Origin: Dyella thiooxydans
GTDB lineage: Bacteria; Pseudomonadota; Gammaproteobacteria; Xanthomonadales; Rhodanobacteraceae
Assembly: GCF_001641285.1 (NCBI RefSeq)
Contig: NZ_CP014841.1
Coordinates: forward strand, 2,728,001-2,792,000
DNA length: 64,000 bases
Reading direction: 5' to 3'
Under the pieces are notes generated by a model. It saw only the letters and a program-made list of their open reading frames with translations. It ran no database searches and was not told the origin of the DNA. Positions 44,759 through 52,521 of the stretch are shown piece by piece. The position numbers and the translations under genes are program-made. The number at the start of each line of letters is the position of its first letter. Position 1 is the first letter of the stretch.

Positions 44759-44789
44759 GCACGGGCCGGCCTCCCCGGCCGGCCCGTGC
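44759..44789 (+). terminator. GC hairpin after putA
   Basis: GCACGGGCCGGCC (44759-44771) and GGCCGGCCCGTGC (44777-44789) form a perfect 13-bp stem with a 5-nt loop, 8 bp after the putA stop. There is no T-run, but the stability suggests a 3'-end or terminator structure. Confidence 0.6.
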
Positions 44790-44882
44790 ATGGTGCGCCG
44801 CGCCAACGCGGCAACGACGTGCGTGCTATAGAAATGGCTCCCACCTGGCCACGGCAGGCCACGACTCCGGAGCGATTCCACC

Positions 44883-45962
44883 ATGGCTCGACCCGCCGGC
44901 ATGCTCGGCATCCACCAAGGCGCCGTGCTGGCGGCCGACGATCCGCGCTACACGGCCGCCGAGTTTCCGCCGAACAAGCTGCTCTACCTGGTGCAGCTGG
45001 CCGATGCCCGCGGCATCGACTGTCGCCCCTGGTTCGCCGGACTCGCCCTTACCCGGGCGCAGGTCGCCGATCCGGCGCTGCGGGTCTCCTACCGCCAGGC
45101 CAGCGTGCTGGTGCGGCGCGCGCTTGCGGCGCTGGATGTGCCCGATGCCGGCCTGCTGATCGGCAGGCAGGGCACGATCGGCGGCTTCGGCCTGCTCGGC
45201 CTGGCAATGATGACCTCGCGCACGCTGGGCGAGGCGATGCTCGCCGGCATCACCCACCACAAGATCTGCGGTTGCCTGCTCGATCTCAATTTCGAGGCTG
45301 TCAGCGAGCGCGAGGCGGCGCTGGTCGCCTGGCCTCAGTTCGGCGACACCGAACTGCTGCCGTTCTTCTGCGAAGAGCTGTTCGCCAGCTGCCTGATGAT
45401 CGCGCGTGAACTGGTCGGGCCGGAGCTGCGCCCGCTGCGCGTGGAGCTGGCCTATCCCGAGCCGCGCTACGCGCACGAGTACGCCCAGTTGTTCGGCTGC
45501 GAGATCCGCTTCGGCATGCCGCAGAACCGGCTGCTGATCGATACCCAGTGGCTGGCCCGTCCGCTGCCCGGATTCAACCCGCTCACCGCCAGGCAGGCGC
45601 TGGCCCTGTGCGCCCAGCAGCGCACGCCGGACGGCGGCGAGCCGCACCAGGAGATCGTCGCCGCGGTCGAACGCCTGCTGCGCTGCCAGCTGCGCCAACA
45701 GCCGCGCCTCTACGACGTCGCGCGCGGACTCAACCTCAGCGAGCGCTCGCTGCGCCGCAAACTGGCCGAGAGCGGGCGCATCTTCCGGGAGATCCATGAC
45801 CGGGTGCGGGCGGAGCGGGCGCTGCAGTTGCTGCAGGCCGGCAGCCTCAGCGTGGCCGAGGTCGGCAGCGAGGTGGGTTTCAGCGACCCGCGCGAGTTCC
45901 GGCGCGCCTTCAAGCGCTGGACCGGCATGGCGCCCCAGGACGCCCGCCAGCCCGCCGGCTGA
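44883..45962 (+). CDS. AraC-family transcriptional regulator
   Basis: A 359-residue regulator. The N-terminal 200 residues resemble the arabinose-binding-like domain of the OruR/ArgR branch (GTIGGFGLLGLAMMTSRTLGEAML). The C-terminal 100 residues are an AraC DNA-binding pair of helix-turn-helix motifs, with LYDVARGLNLSERSLRRKLAESG and VAEVGSEVGFSDPREFRRAFKRWTGMAPQ. It lies 132 bp after putA and 125 bp before the beta-helix/diheme operon in the same direction. The downstream operon is the more likely target, though a link to amino-acid catabolism is possible given the OruR-like architecture. Confidence 0.87.
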   Translation: MARPAGMLGIHQGAVLAADDPRYTAAEFPPNKLLYLVQLADARGIDCRPWFAGLALTRAQVADPALRVSYRQASVLVRRALAALDVPDAGLLIGRQGTIGGFGLLGLAMMTSRTLGEAMLAGITHHKICGCLLDLNFEAVSEREAALVAWPQFGDTELLPFFCEELFASCLMIARELVGPELRPLRVELAYPEPRYAHEYAQLFGCEIRFGMPQNRLLIDTQWLARPLPGFNPLTARQALALCAQQRTPDGGEPHQEIVAAVERLLRCQLRQQPRLYDVARGLNLSERSLRRKLAESGRIFREIHDRVRAERALQLLQAGSLSVAEVGSEVGFSDPREFRRAFKRWTGMAPQDARQPAG

Positions 45963-46087
45963 CGCCGCACGGCGAAAGCTGGCCGGCTTGCCCCCCCTGC
46001 ACTGGCCGTTTCCCCCTCCCCGCCCGGACCGGCTTGGGGGACAGTGAACCATCCGCGGCATCCGCGTCGGGGGCAAGGGGACAACAC

Positions 46088-47326
46088 ATGCGCAAGACCA
46101 TCATCACCGCCGCGCTGGCCGCGGCGCTCGCCGGTTGCGGCGGCGGCCAGCAGCCGGCCCAGCAGAGTGCCGGCGACGCCAGCTTCGAGGCGAAGCTGCA
46201 GGAGCAGTTCCTCGACGCCAAGCCCGGCAGCGTGATCGAGATCCCCGCCGGCCACTACGCGCTCAAGCGCGGCCTCAGCCTGCGTACCGACGGCGTCACC
46301 ATCAAGGGCGCCGGCATGGACAAGACCGTGCTCTCGTTCAAGGGCCAGGTGGTCGGCCCGGAGGGCCTGCTGGTCAATGCCAACGACTTCACCATCGAGA
46401 ACCTCGCCATCGAGGACACCAAGGGCGATGCGCTGAAGATCAACCAGGGCCGCAACATCACCATCCGCGGCGTGCGCATCGAGTGGACCGGCGGCCCGAA
46501 GACCACCAACGGCGCCTACGGCCTGTACCCGGTGAAGACGCAGAACGTGCTGGTGGAGGATTCGGTGGTGATCGGCGCCTCGGATGCCGGCATCTACGTC
46601 GGCCAGTCGAACAACATCGTGGTGCGCAACAACCGCGCCGAGCAGAACGTGGCCGGCATCGAGATCGAGAACTCGGTCAACGCCGACGTCTACGGCAACA
46701 CCGCCACGAAGAACACCGGCGGCATCCTGGTGTTCAACATGCCCAACCTGTCGCAGGCCGGGCACGCCACGCGGGTGTTCGGGAACAAGGTCTTCGCCAA
46801 CGACACCGAGAACTTCGCCGCCAAGGGTGCTGCCGTGGCCAGTGTGCCGGCCGGCTCCGGCGTGGTGGTGAACTCCAACGACAAGGTGGAGATCTTCGAC
46901 AACGACATCGCCGACAACCAGACGGCGAACATCATCATCTCCAGCTACTTCTCCACCAACTACTACAACACCCGCGGCGTGGCGGCCGACTACAACCCGT
47001 ATCCGAAGGGCATCTACATCTACGGCAACCGCCTGAAGGGCGGCGGCGACTCGCCCGACGGGCTGAAGCTGAAGACGCTCAAGACCGCCGTGTACGGGCT
47101 GGGCGGCCACTTCCCCGACGTGCTGTGGGACGGCTACGTCGACACCAAGTCGCTGGTCGACGGCCTGCCGCCGCCGAACGACCGCATCTGCATCCATGAC
47201 GTCAACGGCGTGCTGAACGCCGACGGCCCGCACGACTACAAGAACCCCAGCACCGACATCAAGCCTTACCAGTGCGACCTGCCCAAGCTGCCTGCGGTGG
47301 TACTCGACCCGGCACCGAAGGCCTGA
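46088..47326 (+). CDS. Parallel beta-helix repeat lipoprotein
   Basis: A 412-residue lipoprotein (signal peptide with lipobox LAGC, lipidated C17). Most of the chain is right-handed beta-helix built from repeated strands such as GVTIKGAGMDKTVLSFKG, NFTIENL-like FTIENLAIEDTKGDAL, ITIRGVRIEWTGG and IVVRNNRAEQNVAGIEIENS, each about 22-24 residues. This repeat family is known to co-occur with SO2930-type diheme cytochromes (TIGR03805 with TIGR03806), and that gene follows 9 bp later. Beta-helix proteins often bind or cleave polysaccharides, but no catalytic set is obvious. I chose ATG 46088 from the lipoprotein signal. Confidence 0.82.
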   Translation: MRKTIITAALAAALAGCGGGQQPAQQSAGDASFEAKLQEQFLDAKPGSVIEIPAGHYALKRGLSLRTDGVTIKGAGMDKTVLSFKGQVVGPEGLLVNANDFTIENLAIEDTKGDALKINQGRNITIRGVRIEWTGGPKTTNGAYGLYPVKTQNVLVEDSVVIGASDAGIYVGQSNNIVVRNNRAEQNVAGIEIENSVNADVYGNTATKNTGGILVFNMPNLSQAGHATRVFGNKVFANDTENFAAKGAAVASVPAGSGVVVNSNDKVEIFDNDIADNQTANIIISSYFSTNYYNTRGVAADYNPYPKGIYIYGNRLKGGGDSPDGLKLKTLKTAVYGLGGHFPDVLWDGYVDTKSLVDGLPPPNDRICIHDVNGVLNADGPHDYKNPSTDIKPYQCDLPKLPAVVLDPAPKA

Positions 47327-47335
47327 GGGGTGGCG

Positions 47336-48478
47336 ATGACGTACCGCGCGATTCTCCTCGTCGTCGGGCTGGCGGCGCTGCTGGGCGGCTGCCACCGCCC
47401 GATGCCGCCGGTCGCCTTCCATGCCGATGGACGGCCGCCCCGGCTGAGCGACTGGCACGTGGTCGAGGTGCACGGCGGCAAGCTCGAGCTCAACCAGGGC
47501 GTGGTGCCCTACGACCTCAACACGCCACTGTTCACCGACTACGCGCACAAGCTGCGCACGATCTGGATGCCGAAGGGGGAATCGGCCAAGTACCAGCCGG
47601 TCGACACCCTCGACTTCCCGGTCGGCACGGTGATCAGCAAGACTTTCTACTACCCGCGTGCCGCCGACGGCACCTTCACCGACGTACTGCGCACCGACGA
47701 CTACTCGCACGATTTCGCCGGGCAGGGGCTGGACCTGTCCCGCGTGCACCTGGTCGAGACGCGCATCCTGGCGCGCCGCAAGGACGGCTGGGTGGCGTTC
47801 CCCTACGTGTGGAACAACGCGCAGACCGAGGCCACCCTGCAGCGCACCGGCGCGGTCGAACCGCTGACCCTGGTCGCCGCCGACGGCAGCCGCGAGGACT
47901 TCAACTACGTGGTGCCCGACGAGAGCCAGTGCGCCAGCTGCCACGCGCAGGACTGGGTCAGCCGCCAGGTGCACCCGATCGGACCCAAGGCGCGGCACAT
48001 CAACAAGGACTACGCCTATGCCGATGGCGTGCAGAACCAGCTCGAGCACCTGGTCAAGGTCGGCTACCTGAGTGGCCTGCCGGCGATGGCCGGGGTGCCG
48101 CGCGACGCCGTGTGGAACGATCCCAAGGCCCCGCTCGACGCGCGCGCCCGGGCCTACTTCGACATCAACTGCGGGCATTGCCACAACATCCACGGCGCTG
48201 CCAACACCACCGGCCTGTCGCTGATCTACGGCACGCCGGAGGACCGCCACATGGGCATCTGCAAGCCGCCCACCGCGGCCGGGCGCGGCACCGGCGACCA
48301 CCTGTTCGACATCGTGCCGGGGCAGCCCGACGAATCGATCATTCCTTATCGCCTGTCGTCGGCGGAACCGGGCGTGATGATGCCCGAGCTGGGGCGCAGC
48401 ACCGTGCACCGCGAGGGGTTGGCGCTGATCAGGGCATGGATCGCGGCACAACCGGGGAGCTGCACGCCGATCCACTGA
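47336..48478 (+). CDS. SO2930 family diheme c-type cytochrome, lipoprotein
   Basis: A 380-residue periplasmic protein anchored by a lipobox (LLGGC, C19). Two CxxCH heme-attachment motifs are present, C199-A-S-C-H203 and C279-G-H-C-H283. The surrounding sequence matches the SO2930/HNE_0200 family (for example NTPLFTDYAHKLRTIWMP and MPELGRSTVHREGLALIRAWI). The likely role is electron transfer from an oxidised substrate or partner to the respiratory chain, but no member has a proven reaction to my knowledge. It is read with the beta-helix gene 9 bp before it; the TonB receptor gene begins 82 bp after it. Confidence 0.85.
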   Translation: MTYRAILLVVGLAALLGGCHRPMPPVAFHADGRPPRLSDWHVVEVHGGKLELNQGVVPYDLNTPLFTDYAHKLRTIWMPKGESAKYQPVDTLDFPVGTVISKTFYYPRAADGTFTDVLRTDDYSHDFAGQGLDLSRVHLVETRILARRKDGWVAFPYVWNNAQTEATLQRTGAVEPLTLVAADGSREDFNYVVPDESQCASCHAQDWVSRQVHPIGPKARHINKDYAYADGVQNQLEHLVKVGYLSGLPAMAGVPRDAVWNDPKAPLDARARAYFDINCGHCHNIHGAANTTGLSLIYGTPEDRHMGICKPPTAAGRGTGDHLFDIVPGQPDESIIPYRLSSAEPGVMMPELGRSTVHREGLALIRAWIAAQPGSCTPIH

Positions 48479-48560
48479 CACCACCGGTCGTCCGACCGGT
48501 CCATCGCGCGGCAGCGGGTGGCCGCGCGCATCCGATGCGTTGCATAGGGGAGAGCAGGGC

Positions 48561-51035
48561 ATGAGCATGCGTCCACGTCCACTGACCGTCGGCCTGCGCC
48601 GGCTGCTGCCGGGTATCGCACTGCTGGCGATGGCACCGTCCGTTGCGCTGGCGGACGAACCGGCCGCCGGCCGGCAGAGCGATGGCAACACCACCCAGGC
48701 CGCCAGCCCGGCGAAGGCCAAGCTGCTGGGCAACATCACGGTGACCGCGCAGAGCCGCTCGCAGGAGATGCAGTCGGTGCCGATCCCGCTGCAGATCGTC
48801 ACCGCCAAACAGGTCGACACGCTCGCCGCCACCGACCTCAGCAAGATGAGCCTGTTCGTACCGGGCCTGGTGGTCGGCGGCGACCAGCCGACCCAGCCCC
48901 GCTACGAGCTGCGCGGCATCAGCACCGACGACTTCGGCGTCGGCACCGATTCGGCCGTCGGCGTGTACATCGACGGCGTGTACGCCGCCCGCTCCGGCGG
49001 CGCCCTGCTCGCCTTCAACGACATCGCGCGGATCGAGGTGCTGAAGGGCCCGCAGGGCACGCTGTTCGGCCGCAACGCCGCCGCCGGCGCGATCTCGATC
49101 ATCACCAACGAACCGTCGGACCGTCTCGAGGCGAAGGCGCGGCTGCGCTTCGGCAACTACGGCAAGCGCTACGCCGACGCCCTCCTCAACCTGCCGCTGA
49201 ACCGGGACATGGCACTGCGGGTGAGCGTGCTGGACAACCAGAGCGACGGCTGGATCAAGGATGCGGCGACCGGCAGGCACTACGGCAAGGACGACGACTG
49301 GGGCAGCCGCATCGCCTGGCGCTGGAACCTGGACAAGGACACCCGCGTGCTGCTGTCCTGGGACCACGAACGCCTGAACCAGCCGCCGCAGCCGGCGATC
49401 GGGCTGGTTCCGCTGTCGAACGACCCCAACCAGCGCCCACCCTTCCCGGCCGACCCGTCGACCTACCTCGACCCGCTGCATGCGCCGCTCTACAACGATG
49501 CGGTCGGCGCGGCCGAGACGCGGCGCTTCGACGGCGCCACGCTGAACATCGACCATGCCTTCGGTTGGGGCAGCCTGACCTCGATCACCGCATGGCGCCA
49601 CTTCAACACGCTGAACCTGGGTGACTACGACGGCACCAACCACATCGTCAGCTACCTGGACACGGCGAACGTCGAGCGCAACACGAGCTGGTACCAGGAG
49701 TTCAAGCTGGCCGGCACCACCGACCTGACCGACTGGGTCGCCGGCGTCAGCTACTACGATGAAGACGCGCACCAGACCAGCCAGACCAACGTCACCACCG
49801 ACAGCCTGGATACGCTGGCGCAGAACGTGATGGGCGTGGGTACGCCGCTGGCCGACATCAGCGCCGCACTGGCCTCGTTCGGCCTCCCCTACACCCTGCT
49901 CGGCGACCCGTGGCACGAGGCGATCGACAACGTCGGCCACTTCAAGGCCTATGCCGCCTACGGCGACGTGATCTGGCATCTGGACGACCGCCTCGACCTG
50001 ACCACCGGCATCCGCTACACCCACGACCAGAAGCAGTTCTCCTGGTACAACCGGCCGCGCAGCGCGCCGCAGTTCGACGCCACGGTGCAGGCGCTGAACG
50101 ATGCCGGGGTGCTGGCGATGCTGCCGCCGGAGGCGCAGATGGCGCTGGCGGCGTTCGGCGGCAACGTGATCTTCACCGACGCCAGCGGCGCGCCGGTCGG
50201 GGTGTTGGTACAGCGTCGCGACAGTTGGCAGGACCTCAGCCCCCGCGCGGTGCTGAGCTACAAATTCACCCCGGACGTGATGGGCTACGTCTCGGTCACC
50301 AAGGGCTACAAGGCCGGCGGCTACAACAGCGTGCAGATCGGCTCGCGCTTCGCGCCCGAGAAGGTGATCAACTACGAAGCCGGCATCAAGACGCTGTTTC
50401 CCGAGCAGAACCTGCTGCTCAACGCGTCGGCCTACGCGTACCGCTACGACAACCGGCAGGCGCTCACGCTCGATCCGAACAGCGCCGGCACCGGTGTGCC
50501 GCGCTATCTGGTCAGCAGCACCGACCAGCAGGCGAAGGGGCTGGAGGTCGAGGCGCAGTGGCAGCCGGTCGAGGCGTTCCGCGCCCACTTCAACGGCACC
50601 TATATCGATGCCACCTACCGCCACGCGACCGCGGCCTCTGGCGCCGACCTCAGCGGCCAGCCGACCGGCGAGCCGAAGTACGCCTTCGCCGGCGGCATGT
50701 CCTACACCTGGCAGGGCGTGGCGAACGGGGCGCTGACGTTCGACCTGTCGCACGCCTACCGTGGCAAGTCGCGCTGCAACCGCGATTCGCAGCTGCAGGG
50801 CACCTGCCAGATCAGCCCGAACTTCACCGTCGGCGCCGCGCAGCAGCGCACCGACGCCCGGCTGGACTGGCAGTCGTCCGGCGGCCGCTGGGGCGTGGCC
50901 TTCTACGTCAACAACCTGTTCGACAAGCGCTACGTGACCGGCGTGAGCAATATCAGCAGCAGCGTGTTCGGAACCCCGTATGCTTCGGTGACGCCACCGC
51001 GCATGTGGGGCGTGGAACTGCGCGCCAGACTCTGA
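48561..51035 (+). CDS. TonB-dependent outer membrane receptor of the diheme cluster
   Basis: An 824-residue receptor with a signal peptide ending near ALA-DEPA and a plug domain (VPIPLQIVTAKQVDTL, IARIEVLKGPQGTLFGRNAAAGAISIIT, the standard plug box). A barrel follows whose later strands include ADGYRY-like KGYKAGGYNSVQ and FNNLFD-like YVNNLFDKRYVTG. It resembles the oligosaccharide/hydrophobic-substrate TonB receptors of alphaproteobacteria and Xanthomonadales rather than siderophore receptors. One loop (near 515-545) contains an Ala/Leu-rich stretch, ALNDAGVLAMLPPEAQMAL. It precedes the aldehyde dehydrogenase gene by 7 bp. The ligand is unknown. Confidence 0.85.
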   Translation: MSMRPRPLTVGLRRLLPGIALLAMAPSVALADEPAAGRQSDGNTTQAASPAKAKLLGNITVTAQSRSQEMQSVPIPLQIVTAKQVDTLAATDLSKMSLFVPGLVVGGDQPTQPRYELRGISTDDFGVGTDSAVGVYIDGVYAARSGGALLAFNDIARIEVLKGPQGTLFGRNAAAGAISIITNEPSDRLEAKARLRFGNYGKRYADALLNLPLNRDMALRVSVLDNQSDGWIKDAATGRHYGKDDDWGSRIAWRWNLDKDTRVLLSWDHERLNQPPQPAIGLVPLSNDPNQRPPFPADPSTYLDPLHAPLYNDAVGAAETRRFDGATLNIDHAFGWGSLTSITAWRHFNTLNLGDYDGTNHIVSYLDTANVERNTSWYQEFKLAGTTDLTDWVAGVSYYDEDAHQTSQTNVTTDSLDTLAQNVMGVGTPLADISAALASFGLPYTLLGDPWHEAIDNVGHFKAYAAYGDVIWHLDDRLDLTTGIRYTHDQKQFSWYNRPRSAPQFDATVQALNDAGVLAMLPPEAQMALAAFGGNVIFTDASGAPVGVLVQRRDSWQDLSPRAVLSYKFTPDVMGYVSVTKGYKAGGYNSVQIGSRFAPEKVINYEAGIKTLFPEQNLLLNASAYAYRYDNRQALTLDPNSAGTGVPRYLVSSTDQQAKGLEVEAQWQPVEAFRAHFNGTYIDATYRHATAASGADLSGQPTGEPKYAFAGGMSYTWQGVANGALTFDLSHAYRGKSRCNRDSQLQGTCQISPNFTVGAAQQRTDARLDWQSSGGRWGVAFYVNNLFDKRYVTGVSNISSSVFGTPYASVTPPRMWGVELRARL

Positions 51036-51042
51036 GCATCCG

Positions 51043-52452
51043 ATGACCGACAGCACCGACCTCTCCGACCTGCTGCGGCGCCAGCGCGAAGCGCAGGCAC
51101 GCGACCCGCAACCTTCCTGGCCGGCACGGTCGGGAAGGTTGCGTGCGCTAGAAGCCCTGCTCCGGCAGCATCGCGAGGCGATCGCCGAGGCCATCAGTGC
51201 CGACTTCGGCTTCCGTCCCGCCGAGGAGACCGATCTGCTCGAGGTCTTCCCGTGCCTTTCGGCGATCCGCCACGCGCTGGCGCATGGACGACGCTGGATG
51301 CGCCCGCGGCGGCACCTCGCCGACCTGGCGTTCCTGCCGGCCCGCACCGAGCTGAGGCCGCAGCCGCTGGGCGTGGTGGGCATCATCGTGCCGTGGAACT
51401 ATCCGCTCTACCTGGCGGTAGGTCCGCTGGTCGATGCGCTGGTCGCCGGCAACCGCGCCATGGTGAAGATGAGCGAGTACACGCCCCGCTTCTCCGCTTT
51501 GTTCGCCGAGCTGGTGGCGGGTCACTTCCCCACCGAGGAAGTCGCCGTGGTCAATGGCGACGCCCGCGTGGCGCAGGCGTTCTCCAGCCTGCCGTTCGAC
51601 CATCTGCTGTTCACCGGCTCCACCGCCGTCGGTCGCCACGTCATGCGCGCAGCCGCCGACAACCTCACCCCGGTGACCCTGGAACTGGGCGGCAAGTCAC
51701 CGGCGATCATCGGCCCCGGCGCGGACTTCGCGCATGCGGTGGAACGCATCGTGTTCGGCAAGCTGATCAATGCCGGCCAGACCTGCATCGCGCCGGACTA
51801 CGTCCTGCTGCCCCGCCAGCGCCTGGACGAGTTCGTCCGCATCGCCGGTGCCACGGTCGAGCGCTTCTACCCGGACATCGCCGGCAACCGCCAGTACGCC
51901 AGCATCGCCTCCGATCGCCAGCACGACCGGCTGCGGGCGCTGCGCGATGCCGCGGTCGCGGAGGGTGCCTCGGCGCTGAGGCTGGGCACGGAGTCGGCCG
52001 GACCCGGTCCGCGCCGACTGCTGCCGACCCTGCTGACCGGCGTGCACGACCGCATGGCGGTGATGCAGGAGGAGATCTTCGGCCCGCTGCTGCCGCTGGT
52101 GCCCTACGACACCCTGGAGGAGGCGATCGACTACGTGGCCGACCGCCCGCATCCGTTGGCCCTCTACCTGTTCGAGCACGACACCGGGACGATCGAGAAG
52201 GTGCTCGCCCGGACGACCGCTGGCGGCGTCACGGTGAACGACACGCTGTACCACATCGCCCAGCATCGCCTGCCGTTCGGCGGTGTCGGTCCGTCCGGCA
52301 TCGGCGGATATCACGGCGAAGCGGGCTTCCGCACGTTTTCGCATCTCAAGCCGGTGTTCCGCCAGGCCCGCCTCAACGGTGCCGGGCTGCTCAACCCGCC
52401 GTATGGCGAGCGTTTCCGCAAGGTGCTCGCGCTGCTGCTGCGACGGGGCTGA
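51043..52452 (+). CDS. Coniferyl-aldehyde-dehydrogenase-like NAD(P)-dependent aldehyde dehydrogenase
   Basis: A 469-residue enzyme of the class-3-like ALDH group that includes coniferyl aldehyde dehydrogenase (CalB) and fatty-aldehyde dehydrogenases. It oxidises an aldehyde to the acid in the cytoplasm. The cofactor loop VPWNYPLYLAVGPLVDAL, LLFTGSTAVGRHVM, the general base in TLELGGKSPAIIG, the catalytic Cys in INAGQTCIAPDY and the EEIFGPLLPLVPYDTLEEAI block are all present. It starts 7 bp after the TonB receptor gene and is the last gene before a bidirectional terminator. The substrate cannot be told from sequence; aromatic or long-chain aldehydes are both plausible. Confidence 0.88.
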   Translation: MTDSTDLSDLLRRQREAQARDPQPSWPARSGRLRALEALLRQHREAIAEAISADFGFRPAEETDLLEVFPCLSAIRHALAHGRRWMRPRRHLADLAFLPARTELRPQPLGVVGIIVPWNYPLYLAVGPLVDALVAGNRAMVKMSEYTPRFSALFAELVAGHFPTEEVAVVNGDARVAQAFSSLPFDHLLFTGSTAVGRHVMRAAADNLTPVTLELGGKSPAIIGPGADFAHAVERIVFGKLINAGQTCIAPDYVLLPRQRLDEFVRIAGATVERFYPDIAGNRQYASIASDRQHDRLRALRDAAVAEGASALRLGTESAGPGPRRLLPTLLTGVHDRMAVMQEEIFGPLLPLVPYDTLEEAIDYVADRPHPLALYLFEHDTGTIEKVLARTTAGGVTVNDTLYHIAQHRLPFGGVGPSGIGGYHGEAGFRTFSHLKPVFRQARLNGAGLLNPPYGERFRKVLALLLRRG

Positions 52453-52471
52453 AAGCCCGACCCAGGCATAA

Positions 52472-52503
52472 AAAAAGCCTCCCCTTTGCAGGGGAGGCTT
52501 TTT
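52472..52503. terminator. Bidirectional rho-independent terminator
   Basis: AAAAAGCCTCCCC and GGGGAGGCTTTTT form a perfect 13-bp stem with the 6-nt loop TTTGCA. A- and T-runs flank it. It sits between the convergent aldehyde dehydrogenase and fadL-like genes and would stop both. Confidence 0.95.
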
Positions 52504-52521
52504 CGTTCGAATGAACGACGA

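Noticed and set aside
39822-44762. A 1646-codon minus-strand open frame joining putA antisense and coxB
   Set aside because: Only the coxB portion (39822-40754) is real. The rest is antisense to putA, whose domains are unmistakable.
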